Assembly (NCBI GenBank): GCA_030035585.1
Contig: CM057461.1
Location: forward strand, 2,395,001-2,459,000
Length of the DNA stretch: 64,000 nucleotides
Direction: 5' to 3'
Source: Dugong dugon
Lineage: Eukaryota; Chordata; Mammalia; Sirenia; Dugongidae
Position 1 is the stretch's first letter; each line of letters begins with the position of its first letter. Below, piece by piece: positions 20,404-31,838 of the stretch. The position numbers and the translations under genes were made by a program. The notes beneath the pieces were generated by a model. That model was not told the origin of the DNA and searched no databases. It was given only the letters and a program-made list of their open reading frames with translations.

Positions 20404-21995
20404 AGCACCGCTGTCAGCCGCTGATACAACAAGAGGAAAAAGGCTGCAAGATGCCCACACCATTTGTCTTCACCTGTTGGATCAAGCTGACAGCAGCCTT
20501 CCCTCTCCTGGTTCACAGGCTGTGCTCCTGTGCTTGTGGGCCCTGCCTCCTGCATCTCGCATCCAAGATTTGGTGGTACAGATCCACCTCCTTCATAATA
20601 TAAACGCTTCCAATGTATCCTCTTTCCAGCCAGAGCACCCTAATTGCCAACCTGTGTTTGGACAGCCTGCCGCGTCCTCCCCTTGACCATCCTTGCTGCC
20701 TTGCTCTGGACCCTCGCCAGCTCTGTGAGATCTTTCGGGAAGAGCCAGAGTAAGGAACTTCTTTGCCAGGCCCCAGCTGTGAGGGTTCCAGTTAGGAAAT
20801 CATCGCATCCCTCCGGCACGTCCTTGGTCTGCATTCGGCTTTGCTCTTTCCCTCCGTGCGCAGCGTTAATCACCACCCGCAAACCCCGAATTATGCAGGA
20901 GAAAGAGTCTAAGGAAGGGCCTTCTGGGAGCAACACTCACAACAACTAAAGATGAAAAATAATGCTTAGGATATATTCCGCCAGCACACATTTCTCCTAA
21001 CAAAAGAATCTAGAGGAAGAACACGAAGTTCTGAAAGGAAGCAGAGATTCCCAAGGACTCACGGTATGGACTTCCTACAGACGGATTCTGTGGTATGCCA
21101 GCGCACATTTGTATGAAATTATAAAAACCAATATTCACCCCGAGATGGTGCAATAAATAGAATTTATTAAAGTACTTGTGAAGCGGCTCCAGTGAGAAAT
21201 TCATCTTTGATCCAGATTTTAATAAGGGTTATATAATCACAATGCGACTATAATAAAACAGCATCACCTGAATAAGCTATTTGATTACCAATTTTATTAT
21301 GGGTTCCCATTTATTACAATTTGTTGGCTATTTAAAACATATGTAAATGACGCAATATAAAATATATTAGAAATAAGAATTATGGTATATGTCTATGTAA
21401 ATTTATCTTCCTGATATCTAAGATCTCTAGACTCTTGGGTTTTGCTCAAACGGAAAGGATCTCAATAGAAGGTTTAAATGTGACTTTGGGTCTCAGGAAC
21501 CAAATGTGAACGTCTTGAGGTGAAAATGGCCATTTCCTTCCTATGGATATGAAATTTAAAGTCTATGGGATGAAATCTTGATTAGGAATAGAATATTCTC
21601 ACTAGCCTGACACCGAACATGTCACCAGGACATGATTTTTACTTTGGCCTGTGCAGGAAATCTTACTACAAGTCTAATTCCCTGCCTTAGGAAGTTCAAT
21701 CTATGGACTCAAATGTAATCTTTCATAATAAATGATCAGGAGCATGCATTTTGTTAAAAAGAAAAAAAAAAAGTCAGCATCAATTCACTCTCTAAACCTA
21801 CTGCAGAATAGGACAAGGAAGAGCAGACGGAACTCGTATTGCCCCACTGCATTTCCTGACGGGGTTTCTAGCTCTGTTTTCAGGTGATTTCTAGACATCA
21901 GCTGTAGCCCAGGATTGTCTTCTGCCCCTGGGTGCCCAGAGCTGTGGCCTTCACTTCTCTGCCCACTGGGTCCTTAAGCATTCCTGGTCTCTGTT
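20404..21995. other. No gene seen; AT-rich possibly conserved block
   Basis: 20404-21090 is unassigned. 21100-21420 is AT-rich, free of recognised repeats, with many homeodomain-like TAAT cores and a CCAAT. This texture is typical of conserved non-coding DNA, but I cannot test conservation. Confidence 0.4.
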
Positions 21996-22195
21996 GAGGT
22001 CTCCAGGTGGTGCAAATGGTTTGTGTTCCACCACTAACCTAAGGTTAGTGGTTCATACCCACCCAGTGGTGCCACAGATAAAAGGCCTGGCAATCAGCTC
22101 CCGTAAAGATGACAGCCAGCACAGCCCTACGGAGCGGTTCTACGCAGTGACACATGGGGTCGTCTCAGGTCAGAGTTGTCTCCATGACAACAGGC
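21996..22195 (+). mobile_element. AfroSINE, diverged, sense
   Basis: Head tctccaggtggtgcaaatgg, a rearranged loop with a small inverted repeat (ccactaacctaaggttagtgg, in part), body aaaaggcctggcaatcagct and tail catggggtcgtctcaggtca. Confidence 0.82.
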
Positions 22196-22964
22196 TCGGT
22201 ATCCAGTTTTAGCCTCTGTTTTCATTTTCGTTGCTGTTATTTTCCGGGTGCGCCCTGTTCCCATCTAATCGGTAACGTCCTTAACAGGAGAAACTGGGTA
22301 GCCACTGTTCTCTCTCGAACCCAGAGCAAAGCCCCCTGTCTTGTCTGAAATTCCTGATGGCACTAACAGTACAGCCTCACTCTCTCCAAATTTAAAGTCT
22401 GCAAAATAAAAGCAAAATGAGGAAAGGAAGGGGTTTGGTGAGCCAGGTTCTGGTTAACGAATGCTCCTCTGCCTAATTCCATCACCATGATCAAATCTCC
22501 TGTCATACTGATACGGTACACGGGCTGCCTGGGACAAGACACACATGCCTTTGTAAGGGTGGAAATTGGGGCACCACGGCAACTTCGCATCCAAGCTCTC
22601 ACTCATCGGAGACATCGGGGGCAGCTCTCTCTCCCTGTTTTTGAATAGAAACATCCAGACAGCACCTATGATTTCCAAACTACAAGGGACACTGAGGAGG
22701 ACACTGGCGGGTGTGACAGGTGCCCTCCATCCTGGCATATACACTCACTGTCTCCTGGGAAGGCGATCACAGCTCCTGCCTGAGAAGTGCAGATTACCTG
22801 CTGACAGAAACCAAAAAGGGATGTAGAGGTGGTGCTCGGAGCATTTTTAGGGCAGGGAAACCATTCTGTACGAAACTGTGCTGGTGGCCACGTGACATCA
22901 CGCATTTGTCAAAACCCAGAGGACTCTGCAACACGGAGAGTGAGCCCTCAGGTAAACTGTGGCT
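22196..22964. other. No gene seen
   Basis: Unassigned single-copy-looking DNA with overlapping short frames only. Confidence 0.5.
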
Positions 22965-23375
22965 TTAGTTAGCAACAATGTATCAATACTGGTTAACCCA
23001 TCGTCACAAGTGCACCACAGGAATAAATGCAAGATGCTCGTAACAGTAGCAACTGTGCGCAAGGGATGAGGGGATATACAGGAAGGCTCTGTGCTTCCCA
23101 CACAAGTTTTCTCTAAACCTAAACTGTTCTAAACAAAACAAACAAATAGGGGCAAGGGAGTCAGCTCCGACTCATGGTGAACCCCTCTGTGTCGGAGCAG
23201 AACTGTGCTCCACAGGGTTTTCGATGGCTGATTTTTCGGAAGTAGATCATCAGGTCTGTCCTCTGAGGCACCTCTGGGTGGACTCGAACCTTGAACCTTT
23301 CATTACTAGCTGAGCACATTAACTGTTCGCACGACCCAGGGACTCTGCTCTAAAAAATAAAGTCCATTAAAAAAA
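22965..23375 (+). mobile_element. L1M 3' end, split by AfroSINE
   Basis: Ancient mammalian L1 3' end: acaatgtatcaatactggtt, gatgaggggatatacaggaa, aaactgttcta. It is interrupted by an AfroSINE (23155-23347) and resumes with ctctaaaaaataaagtccat before the A-rich end. A ctctaaa-like duplication flanks the SINE. Confidence 0.6.
23155..23347 (-). mobile_element. AfroSINE inserted in L1M tail
   Basis: Antisense short-body SINE: tcagctccgactcatgg, gggttttcgatggctgattt, tagctgagcacattaac, cacgacccagggactc. Confidence 0.88.
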
Positions 23376-23545
23376 CTGTAGTGGTTACTTTTGTGGGGAC
23401 TTAATGACTTCGAAGGAGGACCAGGCAGCATCTGCGGTGCTCGTTATGTGGCTGTGACTCTTGTGCATATTCAGAGGGGCACCCTTACAATTTGTCCATT
23501 TTTCTGTATGCATGTTATCGTTCATGAAAAGTTCTAGAAGTTAGC
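23376..23545 (+). mobile_element. L1M 3' end fragment
   Basis: Second L1M-type end directly after the first: gtagtggttacttttgtggg, tttgtccatttttctgtatg and gttatcgttcatgaaaagt. Confidence 0.5.
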
Positions 23546-24120
23546 AAGTAAATTAAAAGCTTTTGAAATACCGCGAAGCCAAAACAGCCCCCTCTGCACA
23601 CCCAGAATGGCCCAGGGCACCAGTCTCCACCACCAGGCTATCCCTGTCTGGTGGCAGAGCGCTTGACAAATCAAACTTGAGTCAATTTTCAAAGAGTGTT
23701 CTGAGGGAACATAATTAGATTAAAGTAACATTTGTTAATTTTTCAGTTGCTCATTAAAATTGACATGTCATGATTTTGACAGCAACCTTTTTATCTTGCT
23801 GTAAGGCTGTGGGCTCTTTTTGAAATAAAGCTATATTTAGGAAGTTCTGAAATATAACAGCTGCAATAATGAAACTGAATGCACTCTCTCCATCGTCCAC
23901 GTCGAGGAATCACAGGATAGCTTGTCTTCGTGAAATTAACAACCAGGAAAACCAACTGGGGATGCGGTCTTTATGTAACCTTTCGAAACAGATGAATCCC
24001 TCATTGGAGGGAAAATCCCAATTCCAGCGAGGCATACACGACACAAATGAACGGAGTCTGCTTCATCAGCAGTGCCTGGGAATTCTGACCACGGGCACAC
24101 GTGTTTGAGAAAGGCCTGAG
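23546..24120. other. No gene seen; AT-rich possibly conserved block
   Basis: 23660-23860 is AT-rich and repeat-free with TAATTA-type sites (ataattagattaaag) and a gacatgtcatga palindrome. The remainder is ordinary. Confidence 0.4.
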
Positions 24121-24327
24121 CTTCCTTCAGTCCCTGCTAACATGCTCAGCTGCCAATCAAAAGGTTGGAGGTTCAAGCTCAACTAGAGGCACCTCGGAAG
24201 AAAGACCTGGCCATCTACTTCCGAAAAACCAGCCATTAAAAGCCCTCCCTTCATGGCACAGCTCTATTCTGACACTCATGGGGTCACCATGAGTCAGAGT
24301 CAACTCGATGGCAGCTGTTTTCGTGTT
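24121..24327 (+). mobile_element. AfroSINE, 5'-worn, sense
   Basis: Decayed head (ccttcagtccctgctaacat), loop gccaatcaaaaggttggagg, body gaagaaagacctggccatct and tail gagtcagagtcaactcgatg. Confidence 0.85.
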
Positions 24328-25127
24328 TTTAGGGCTTCCTTTGGCACAAAGCAAACCCTCTTCAGTTCTCGGCTGATGCAGAAGCTAAATGGGTCATGTT
24401 TATTCCTACAAAGAGTGGGGGAAGCATCCTCCTGGTTCTCATCATCTCTTTTTCAGTGTGGGCTTGTGAAATCTTAGAGCAAAATGACCTGGGTGGTGAT
24501 CTTCAGACAAGAGAGGGTTGGGACGCACCATACACCCCCCAGAGACACACACAGATCATGCCCCGCTACACCTCTCTTTTCCAGCATTCCCAGCCCTGTC
24601 TCTGAAACAACCCTGGATGCTCTTCCAGATATGGCAGCTGTAGCAGCTCGGTGCCTGTCCTCCTCTCTGACATCCTGGCCTGGGTCTCCAGTCACCAGAA
24701 ACTTTCAACTGAGTTAAATTATCCAGGGGAAGCCTTGAGCAAATGGGCCTTAGGATGCAGCCTGGGAATTCGTCCCCTGTGAGGTCTGGCAAAGGTATTA
24801 TTTGTGCTTAATAACAACATAGCTATCATTCACAAAATGACTCCCTAAATCATTTCTGACCTGGAAACGAAGAGCTGGCATTGAAACCCATCTGCAATTC
24901 CAAAGCAGGTTTCAACATGCATTAGACAGAGGGGTTTGGTTTTAACAGAAGATGTTGGGGGTGGGGAGTGTGAGCAGAAGAGCTGCTTTTGCCCATGAGA
25001 TCCTACTTTCTTGTTGTTAAAGGCGGGTCGGAGAATTTGTTTGTTGCTCAACTCAAGAAATCTGTCTGCAATGGTTTTATCTAGTGAATGAGAACTAAAT
25101 GTTATGATACCTGTTCTTTAAATTTTG
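24328..25127. other. No gene seen
   Basis: Single-copy-looking, with no recognised element. Confidence 0.5.
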
Positions 25128-25290
25128 ACCTAGTTTAAGACTCATTAGAAATTGCAAAATGACTGCAGAGGGTTCCCAAGTACCCTTCATCCAGCTTCCC
25201 CCAAGGACAGCACCTTAAGTAACCAAAGTCCATTATCAAAACCAGGAAGCCGACATTGGTACAATACGACGAACTCTGTTACAGTCCATC
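25128..25290 (-). mobile_element. Ancient L1 fragment, antisense
   Basis: The series gagggttcccaagtaccctt, catccagcttcccccaagga, attatcaaaaccaggaagcc and acattggtacaatac is a common old L1 3' region read in reverse. Confidence 0.65.
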
Positions 25291-25687
25291 CGGCTTTCTC
25301 CGTTTTTACATGCGCTCTTGCAAATGGATATTTAATGGACTCCCTATTCTGAATTTATTCCTCCAGCCAGGAGGCATTCCAAGTGGAAATGTGGCCTTTT
25401 CACAGCAATATTCTTATCACTCAGCAGCATAAACAGAAAGCGGCACAGCTGATGATAACAAGCTGTTGATTGAATTTTAGTTTCTTTCCCATGGTTTTAA
25501 TAACCGCACTGCTAAGAATATCCAGGTAAATGTTTACACACACGGTTGAGACACGGTTGCAAGTGCCTTTGGGAAGTCTGGCAGTTCATAATCAGATGCA
25601 CATAATCCCCTTTCTCTGTCACTTAAGGGGACAAATCCCAGGACTTTCTCTTCCTCCTGGGTGGGGTCCCCGTAGCAGGGCAGGGGG
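25291..25687. other. No gene seen
   Basis: AT-rich on the left, then ordinary sequence leading into the minisatellite. Confidence 0.5.
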
Positions 25688-26157
25688 GCTGCATGGCCTG
25701 GAGAGGGTCCCTGCAGGGTGGGGGGCTGCATGGCCTGGGGAGGGTCCTTGCAGCAAGGCGTGGGGCTGCATGGCCTGGGGAGAATCCCTGTTGGCGGGGA
25801 GTGGGCTGCATGGCCTGGAGAGGGTCCCTGTAGCAGGTGGGGCTGCATGGCCTGGGGAGGGTTCCTGCAGGGTGGGAGGCTGCATGGCCTGGGGAGGGTC
25901 CCTGCAGCAGGGCGTGGGGCTGCATGGCCTGGGGAGAATCCCAGTGTGTGTGGGGGTGCTGCATGGCCTGGAGAGGGTCCCTGTAGGGTGGGGGGCTGCC
26001 ATGGCCAGGGGAGGGTCCCTGCAGGGTGTGTGGGGGGGGAGCTGCATGGCCTGGGGAGGGTCCCTGCAGGGCGGGGTGGGGAGTGCTGCATGGCCTAGGG
26101 AGGGTACTTATAGCAGGTGGGGCTGCCATGGCCTGGGGAGGGTCCCTGTAACAAGGC
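25688..26157. repeat. G-rich minisatellite, 12 units of 37-46 bp
   Basis: The core gctgcatggcctggggaggg begins at 25688, 25725, 25765, 25805, 25842, 25879, 25919, 25958, 25995, 26041, 26085 and 26122, with a variable G-rich linker between cores. Runs of three to eight G on the plus strand could form quadruplexes. Frames stay open in three minus-strand phases and at least two plus-strand phases (up to 327 codons). They are artefacts of a stop-poor unit. Confidence 0.96.
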
Positions 26158-26600
26158 CCAGCCGATCTTCAGAGGAGAAAGCCCACAGAGATTTCTCGCT
26201 GGGCTCCCAGTCCCCAGTCTCCCGCTCCTCCCCGCCTATCTCCATAGGGCTTCCCCTTTGGAAGGTAAAGCGCTGGATTCTGGCCCTGCTGCCTGCTCTG
26301 TACGGAGCCAAGCGCTTCAAAACCGTGGCTACTGGGTTCTGGAAACAAGTAAAACTGCATCATTTACAAATTTTAGCCAGGAATCGCTTGGCACTGGCCC
26401 CTCCCTGTGCCCGGCGGCCCCCACATGCCCCCAGTCCCTCACTCTCAGGCGTCAGCCCTCAGGTCTCCCTGAGACACAGCAGAGGCTGTGACACCTTCTC
26501 TGAGCTCCTGTAGCCCTTCAGCCTCTTGACGCTTTTCACCCCCTGAAATGAAACGGATCCAAACTCGGCAGGATTTACTAGAGGTACTGGGGGAAAAGAA
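26158..26600. other. No gene seen
   Basis: Unassigned, moderately GC-rich. It carries the ends of frames that begin in the flanking repeats. Confidence 0.5.
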
Positions 26601-27092
26601 CTCTGTGTGTGAGTGTGTGCATGCCTGAGTGTGTGTGCGCGCGCGTGTGTGTGTATGTGTGTGCATGTGTGTGTTTGTACGCCTGAGTGTGTGTGTGCAT
26701 GTGTGTGTGTGTATTTGTGTGTGTGTGCACATGTGTGTATGAATGCCTGTGTGTATGAATGCCTGTGTGTGTGTATACGCGTGTGTATGTGTGTGTGCAT
26801 GTATGTGTGTGAGTCTATGTGCATGAATGTGTGTGTGCGCCTCTGTGTATGGGTGTATGCATGTGTACGTGTGTGGGCGCCTGCATGTGCGTGATAGAGT
26901 GTATCTGCATGCATATACAAACATGCATGTGTGTATGCATGTGTTCAGGTATGTGGGTGTGTGCATGCATGTGTGTGTGTGTATGTGTGTGGGTGCATGC
27001 ATGTGTGTGAGTGTATGTATGCATGTCTGTGAATGTATGTGTGTATATGTGTGTATGTGTGTGTGTGTGTATGTATCTGAGTGTGTGTCCAT
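26601..27092. repeat. Long imperfect GT microsatellite
   Basis: About 490 bp of (GT)n interrupted by catgc, tatg and cgcg, the last near 26639-26645. Alternating purine-pyrimidine sequence favours Z-DNA. Frames through it encode only Cys-Val or His-Thr repeats. Confidence 0.96.
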
Positions 27093-27478
27093 TCCCTTCT
27101 GCGCCTGGTGCAGGCGACAGTCTGGGCTGGCCACTTCTCCAGGTGCACCACCCACTTCATGTAGACCTGACAGCACCCTCCTCACAGGTCCATTGTCCAA
27201 ACGTCAGCCTTCCCAGTCTCCGTCTGCAGCTGCTCAAACGCAGAATTAAAGGTAACTCGTCTTCATCTGCTGTACTCATGTGCTCTGATTAGTCCGTCCC
27301 TGCATCTCTGAGAGAGATAAATACCAACACCACTTCCTGCAAAATGTGCACAGGGATGCTTCCTCGTTCTGGCTATAGCAGCGGGCTCTTTCTATTCTCC
27401 CTGACTCCTTGCGAAAGGGGGACCCTGCCCGTAGCCTACCTGGGGCAGACGCACCGACCGCTCATAAGCCTTCTTGTT
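27093..27478. other. No gene seen
   Basis: Unassigned sequence between the GT tract and MER5A. Confidence 0.5.
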
Positions 27479-27690
27479 CAGTGGTTCTCAACCACAGGGG
27501 GTTCCCGTCCCGGTGACAGTTGGTAATGCTGGAGGCATATTTTATTATCACAACTAGGGGTGCTATTGGCATCTGGTGGGTAGAGGTCAGGGATGGTGCT
27601 AACCACCCCACAGTGCACAGGACAGTCTCCGCCCCCAGCACACAATTACCTGGTCCCAAATGTCAATAGCACCATGGTTAAGAACCTCTG
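27479..27690 (+). mobile_element. MER5A hAT-Charlie MITE
   Basis: A near-complete pan-eutherian MER5A: CAGTGGTTCTCAACCACAGG at the left, ggtgctattggcatctggtg and gggtagaggtcagggatg in the middle, aatgtcaatagcaccatggt at the right. No clear target duplication survives. Confidence 0.92.
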
Positions 27691-27840
27691 GGTTTTATGT
27701 TTGTCTTTGAGTATCATAAGCAACAGTTCTTCTGTTCAGATATTACTGGTTCTTATAAAAACTTTTATAAAACTTTCATATGTATACATATATGCACCCA
27801 CCCACCTTCCACTCCCACACATATATGGTAGTGACGGTGG

Positions 27841-28010
27841 GTAGCCCTGGTGGCGCAGTGGTTAAGAGCTCAGCTGCTAACCAAAATGTTGGCAGTTGGA
27901 ATCCACCAGGCGCTCCTTGGAAACCCTATGGGGCAGTTCTACCATGTTCTACAGGGTCTCTATGAGTCGGAATCGACTTGACAGCAACCGATCTTTTTGG
28001 TTTTGGTTAG
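27841..28010 (+). mobile_element. AfroSINE, compact young type, sense
   Basis: Well-preserved short form: tagccctggtggcgcagtgg, aaccaaaatgttggcagtt, ggcgctccttggaaacccta, gagtcggaatcgacttgaca, then a T-rich end with ggttttgg. It faces the antisense SINE at 28149 across 138 bp, giving an inverted pair. Confidence 0.95.
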
Positions 28011-28148
28011 TGATGATGGGAGCATCAGGGACGAGAAGGAAAACAAGGAACAAGTATTTTACCTGAAATATTTCATAAATCTAAATATGAATCCCATTTC
28101 TTTCCTAGTTTTCCACTGAAATAATCTGGAGCAGGGAGGGGTGTGCCC

Positions 28149-28317
28149 GTTGCTGTCGAGTCGATTCTAACTCACAGCGACCTCACAGGACAGGGGTAGA
28201 GCTGCCCCACAGGGTCTCCAAGGCTATAAACTTTACGGAAGCAGACTGCCACATTCTTCTCCCGCTGACCTTCCTGTTAGCAGCTGAGCGCTTAACCACC
28301 ATGCCACCAGGGCCCCT
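28149..28317 (-). mobile_element. AfroSINE, long-body type, antisense
   Basis: Tail cgttgctgtcgagtcgattc, body aggctataaactttacggaa, head gttagcagctgagcgcttaa and gccaccagggcccc. Confidence 0.92.
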
Positions 28318-28883
28318 TGTAGATTTTGGTTTTATGTTTTTCCCTTTGTAGTTACATTTTTACCAGGCACTCACAAACAAAGCATGACATGGCTGTGTTC
28401 CGCACCCCGCCTGCCCCATGAAAGGACTGGATTTAATTAATTTAGCAATGCTTTTCTTTGTTCCAGTTCAAGATCAATTAGTTAGATTAAGTGACATAAT
28501 GGATACAAGAAAGCTTTGAAAAGAGCTTAAAGCACTCCACAAACATAAAGCGTCATTGTCGGAACCATGGAAAACAACTTGCCCCGATTAGAACTGTGCG
28601 ATATTTGCATGGGTAAGTAAGAACAGACCCACGTCTGCATCACGCCTCGGTATTTACAAATCACTTACACAGCACGATTGCACTACTGTCGGATCTATAA
28701 TGACAGCCCCTTTAGAACTTCGAGCCAGAAGTAGCTTCATTTCTCTTTCCTAGGGCGGTATAGCTGAATTAATCAGAGAGCTCGTCTCCTTTAAATGAGA
28801 TAATCCAAGTCAAGGGGCTGATTTTGTATCGGCAAATCTCCAGCAAGAGCTCTTAGCTATTGTTGTTTGTCATTTTTTTCCAG
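28318..28883. other. No gene seen; AT-rich possibly conserved block
   Basis: 28430-28870 has low complexity bias, no repeats and several TAAT/ATTA cores (tttaattaatttagcaatg; atcaattagttagatta). It is a candidate conserved non-coding element, untested. Confidence 0.4.
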
Positions 28884-29256
28884 TATTGTTGTTAGCTGCT
28901 GTCGAGCTGGCTCCGACTCATGGCAGCCCCACGTACAACAGAACGAACACTGCCTGGTCCTGCACTGTCTCACGATCGTTGGTCTGCTCCAGTCCACTGC
29001 TTCGGCGTGTGTATTTTGAGTGCCTTCCAACCCAGGGGCCTCATCTTCCAGACGATGTTCTGTTAGTCCACAGGGTTTTCACTGGCTGATTTTTTGGAAG
29101 TAGATCGCCATCCTTTTCTTCCTAGTCTGTCTTCATCTGAAAGCTTGGCTGAAACCTGTCCACCAGGTGATCTTGCTGGTATTTGAAGTACCTGTGGCAT
29201 AGCTACCAACATCACAGCAACATGCAAACCACCACAGTCTGAGAAATTGACAGACC
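28884..29256 (-). mobile_element. Internally deleted RTE derivative, antisense
   Basis: On the minus strand it opens with the RTE 5' leader (catgttgctgtgatgttgg, acaggtttcagccaagcttt, agactaggaagaaaaggatg) through the ggttggaaggcactcaaaa point. It then jumps, at about 29014, straight into the last ~130 bp of RTE. All coding sequence for endonuclease and reverse transcriptase is absent. The joint matches the copy at 36684-37073. Confidence 0.85.
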
Positions 29257-29314
29257 GCTGGTGGTGGAACTGACTCAGCAGCAACCGATTTGGGTTTTTG
29301 GTATATTTTATATC

Positions 29315-29514
29315 GAGCCCCTGGGTGGTGCAGACAGTTAACGTGCTCAGCTGCTAACTGAAAAGATGAAGTTTTGCATCCACCCAGAGGTGCCTTGGAA
29401 GAAAGGTCTGGTGATCAACTTCTGAAAAATCTGCCACTGAAAACTCTGTGGAGCACAGTCCCACTCTGACACACATGAGGTCACCGTGAGCTGGTGTTGA
29501 CTCGATGGCAACTT
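29315..29514 (+). mobile_element. AfroSINE, short-body type, sense
   Basis: gagcccctgggtggtgcaga, then gttaacgtgctcagctgcta, body ggaagaaaggtctggtgatc and tail gttgactcgatggcaac. Confidence 0.92.
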
Positions 29515-30394
29515 TTTTAAATTGAGTGGCCCTGAGGAAAGATCAGAAGTACAGACAGAAGTCAGCCCGGGCTACTCGTTCCACGGCGTCTCATTCCGAG
29601 GCACTGTGGCTGACAGGGTCAGCTGGACTGACTGCAGACGGCATGTTCTGGATGTGGCACAGCTGCCCAGGTGCCTGTGCGCCCGCAGTGCTGAGGGTTT
29701 TGGTTTTTTGTTTTTTCCCCCCACTGTGCTTAAAGCAGAATGCCGGGATGGTACCAGCCCATGTCTGTAGTAAGTATCTGATGAACCAGTCGGCTCGGAC
29801 AACTCAAAACTAAAAACTGAAGGGAGAGAGGGGCAGGTAACAAGGCCACGCAGGCACCTGGGCAACCACATCGAGGTGACCAGCTGTGATGCCTGGCTCC
29901 TGCCCACAGCCACTCCATGCCTGAGCCGCTCGGGGCTCACCTGACAGAGAGGCAGAATGAATCAATTAATAAAAACAAATTGCCTTTTACCAAGTTAAAT
30001 AAAAAGCAAACACAAACGAAGCCACTGTGTGTATGGCGGATTCCAAGATGGAAACATCTTAATGGGATATTAAAAAAGATCAAATAAATCTTTAACGAGT
30101 ACGACTCACGGTGTCGGGAACAGTCCGAACCTCTTTCCTGACTCAGGGTTTGGAGAGTGCGGTGCCACCTGCGTCAACCTTCCAGCTGCCGACAGGTCCC
30201 TGGAAGAAAACCCACCGGGGCCCCATAGAACCCACGCCCCCACGCAGGCCCCCTGGCCTCCCGTTTTCCTTCCTCCAGCGCCGGCGAGGGCCCGCTGCCC
30301 ACGTGAGCATTTCAGCAGCCCCTTTCATTGTCTCCCTCTTGTTTGATTAGAGTCCTATTTACCAAGAAGACTGAGAGCTTCTTCCGGTTGCTGC
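29515..30394. other. No gene seen
   Basis: Unassigned. Frames at 29522-29940 overlap on both strands without family resemblance. Confidence 0.5.
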
Positions 30395-30588
30395 TGGGTG
30401 CTGTTGAGTTGCTTCTAACTCATATCGACCCCATGTGACCGAGTAGAACTGCCCCAGCGGCTCTGAGGGAGAAAGACCTGGCAATCTGCTCCCAGAAAGA
30501 TCACAGTCTAGGAAATCCTATGAGGCAGAGTTCGACTCTGTCACACGGGGTCTCTGTAAGTCGGGATTGACTTGATGGCAATTTTTTT
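30395..30588. mobile_element. AfroSINE chimera: antisense tail joined to sense body
   Basis: 30395-30459 is an antisense SINE tail (gtgctgttgagttgcttcta ... gtagaactgcccc). From 30460 a sense body and tail follow (agggagaaagacctggcaat ... cgggattgacttgatggca) with a T-rich end. The head is absent. Confidence 0.8.
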
Positions 30589-31234
30589 TTTTTTTAATGG
30601 GATCTATTTATATTCCCACCAGCAGTGGCACCTGGCCTTGCAGGGAGAGGGAACAGGTGGTTTAGCCGGTATGTGGGTACGTCTGAAAGTGGGACCTCTG
30701 GTAACGCATGTTGGTCATGCCTGAGGGTGGACTCGCTAGGCCCTACAGATGGAGCCCATGCGACCTTCAGGGGCTCGAGAACTGTTTAGAGCCTGTTTCC
30801 TTAGAATATCCTCGTGAAAACAGAACAGTGATGCTTAGCAAGCGAGAGCCAATACGGTAAACGCAGCTCCTTGGTGGAAAGGGCTTTGTAAAGGACCACC
30901 AGCACCCCTGCCACCGCCACCCTCATGTCCTCACTTGCTGTCAGAAACTACCTCTGGGTTGTTATCTAGGGGCGTGGAACCCGAAGCCCCAAATCCAGGC
31001 ACAGTGATGTAAATGCTAGGAATCAGTGACTTCCAGTCTCAGAGGGGTTTCAGATGTGCCCAAAGCTCACAACAGCTGTTGAGGAGCTTGTTGAAGGCAG
31101 TTTTAGAGGAGAGAGAACAAATATTTAGCGGAGGATGTGGACCAGAATCTGCATAGCAGCACTATGGCTTCGAGTTGCCCAAATGCCCATCAATGAGTGA
31201 ATGGGGCAAATGGACTGCGGTGTCTTCCACCAAA
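30589..31234. other. No gene seen; faint L1 scrap
   Basis: About 31130-31200 (gcatagcagcactatggctt, tgcccatcaatgagtgaatg) resembles the end of L1 ORF2. The rest is unassigned. Confidence 0.4.
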
Positions 31235-31411
31235 GGGACACTCAACAGACACCTCCACCCATGGGACACTCAACAGATACTTCCACCCATGGGACACTCA
31301 ACAGACATTTGGGACACTCAACAGATACTTCTGCCAATGGGACACTCAACAGACACCTCCACCAATGGGGCACTCAGCAGACACCTCCACCAATGGGACA
31401 CTCAACAGACA
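31235..31411. repeat. 28-bp minisatellite, seven copies
   Basis: Units beginning gggacactcaacagac start at 31235, 31263, 31291, 31311, 31339, 31367 and 31395. The fourth start is 20 bases after the third because that unit lost eight bases. Confidence 0.96.
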
Positions 31412-31517
31412 ATCGGACAGAGAAGCTGTGGCCACGCCCAACGACATAGACGGAGCTCATAAGCATCAGGTAGGGCACTTACCAGGCGTTCATTTTCAGC
31501 GTGTATTCTATACCCCG

Positions 31518-31667
31518 AAGCCCTGGTGGCGCAGTGGTTAGGAGCTCGGCTGCTAACCAAAAGGTCGGCAGCACAGGAAACCCTATGGGGCGGTTCTACT
31601 ATCTCCTACAGGCTACGAGTTGGAATTCACTTGACAGCAATGGGTTTGGTTTTTTTGGTTTGTTTTT
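31518..31667 (+). mobile_element. AfroSINE, compact type with internal deletion
   Basis: gaagccctggtggcgcagtg, ccaaaaggtcggcag, then directly caggaaaccctatggggcgg. The B box and joint region is lost. The tail ends in T-rich ggtttgg repeats. Confidence 0.93.
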
Positions 31668-31671
31668 AATG

Positions 31672-31838
31672 CTATACTCTGGTGGCTTCGTGGTTAAGAA
31701 TTCAGCTGCTAAACAAAAGGTCGGCAGCTGGATCCACCAGGCACTCTTTGGAAACCCTATGGGGCAGTTCTACTCTGTCCTACAGGGTTGTTATGAGTTG
31801 GAATCAACTTGACGGCAATGGGTTTTTGTTTGTTTTTT
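31672..31838 (+). mobile_element. AfroSINE, compact type, second in tandem
   Basis: Starts a few bases after the previous SINE: tactctggtggcttcgtggt, aaaaggtcggcagctggatc, ttggaaaccctatggggcag, ttggaatcaacttgacggca, and T-rich end. Confidence 0.93.

Noticed and set aside
25530..26513. 327-codon plus-strand frame and three overlapping minus-strand frames
   Set aside because: All follow the stop-poor G-rich minisatellite. Simultaneous openness on both strands is a composition effect.
31235..31411. CRISPR-like array of 28-bp repeats
   Set aside because: The repeats are contiguous with no unique spacers, and the surrounding DNA is mammalian.
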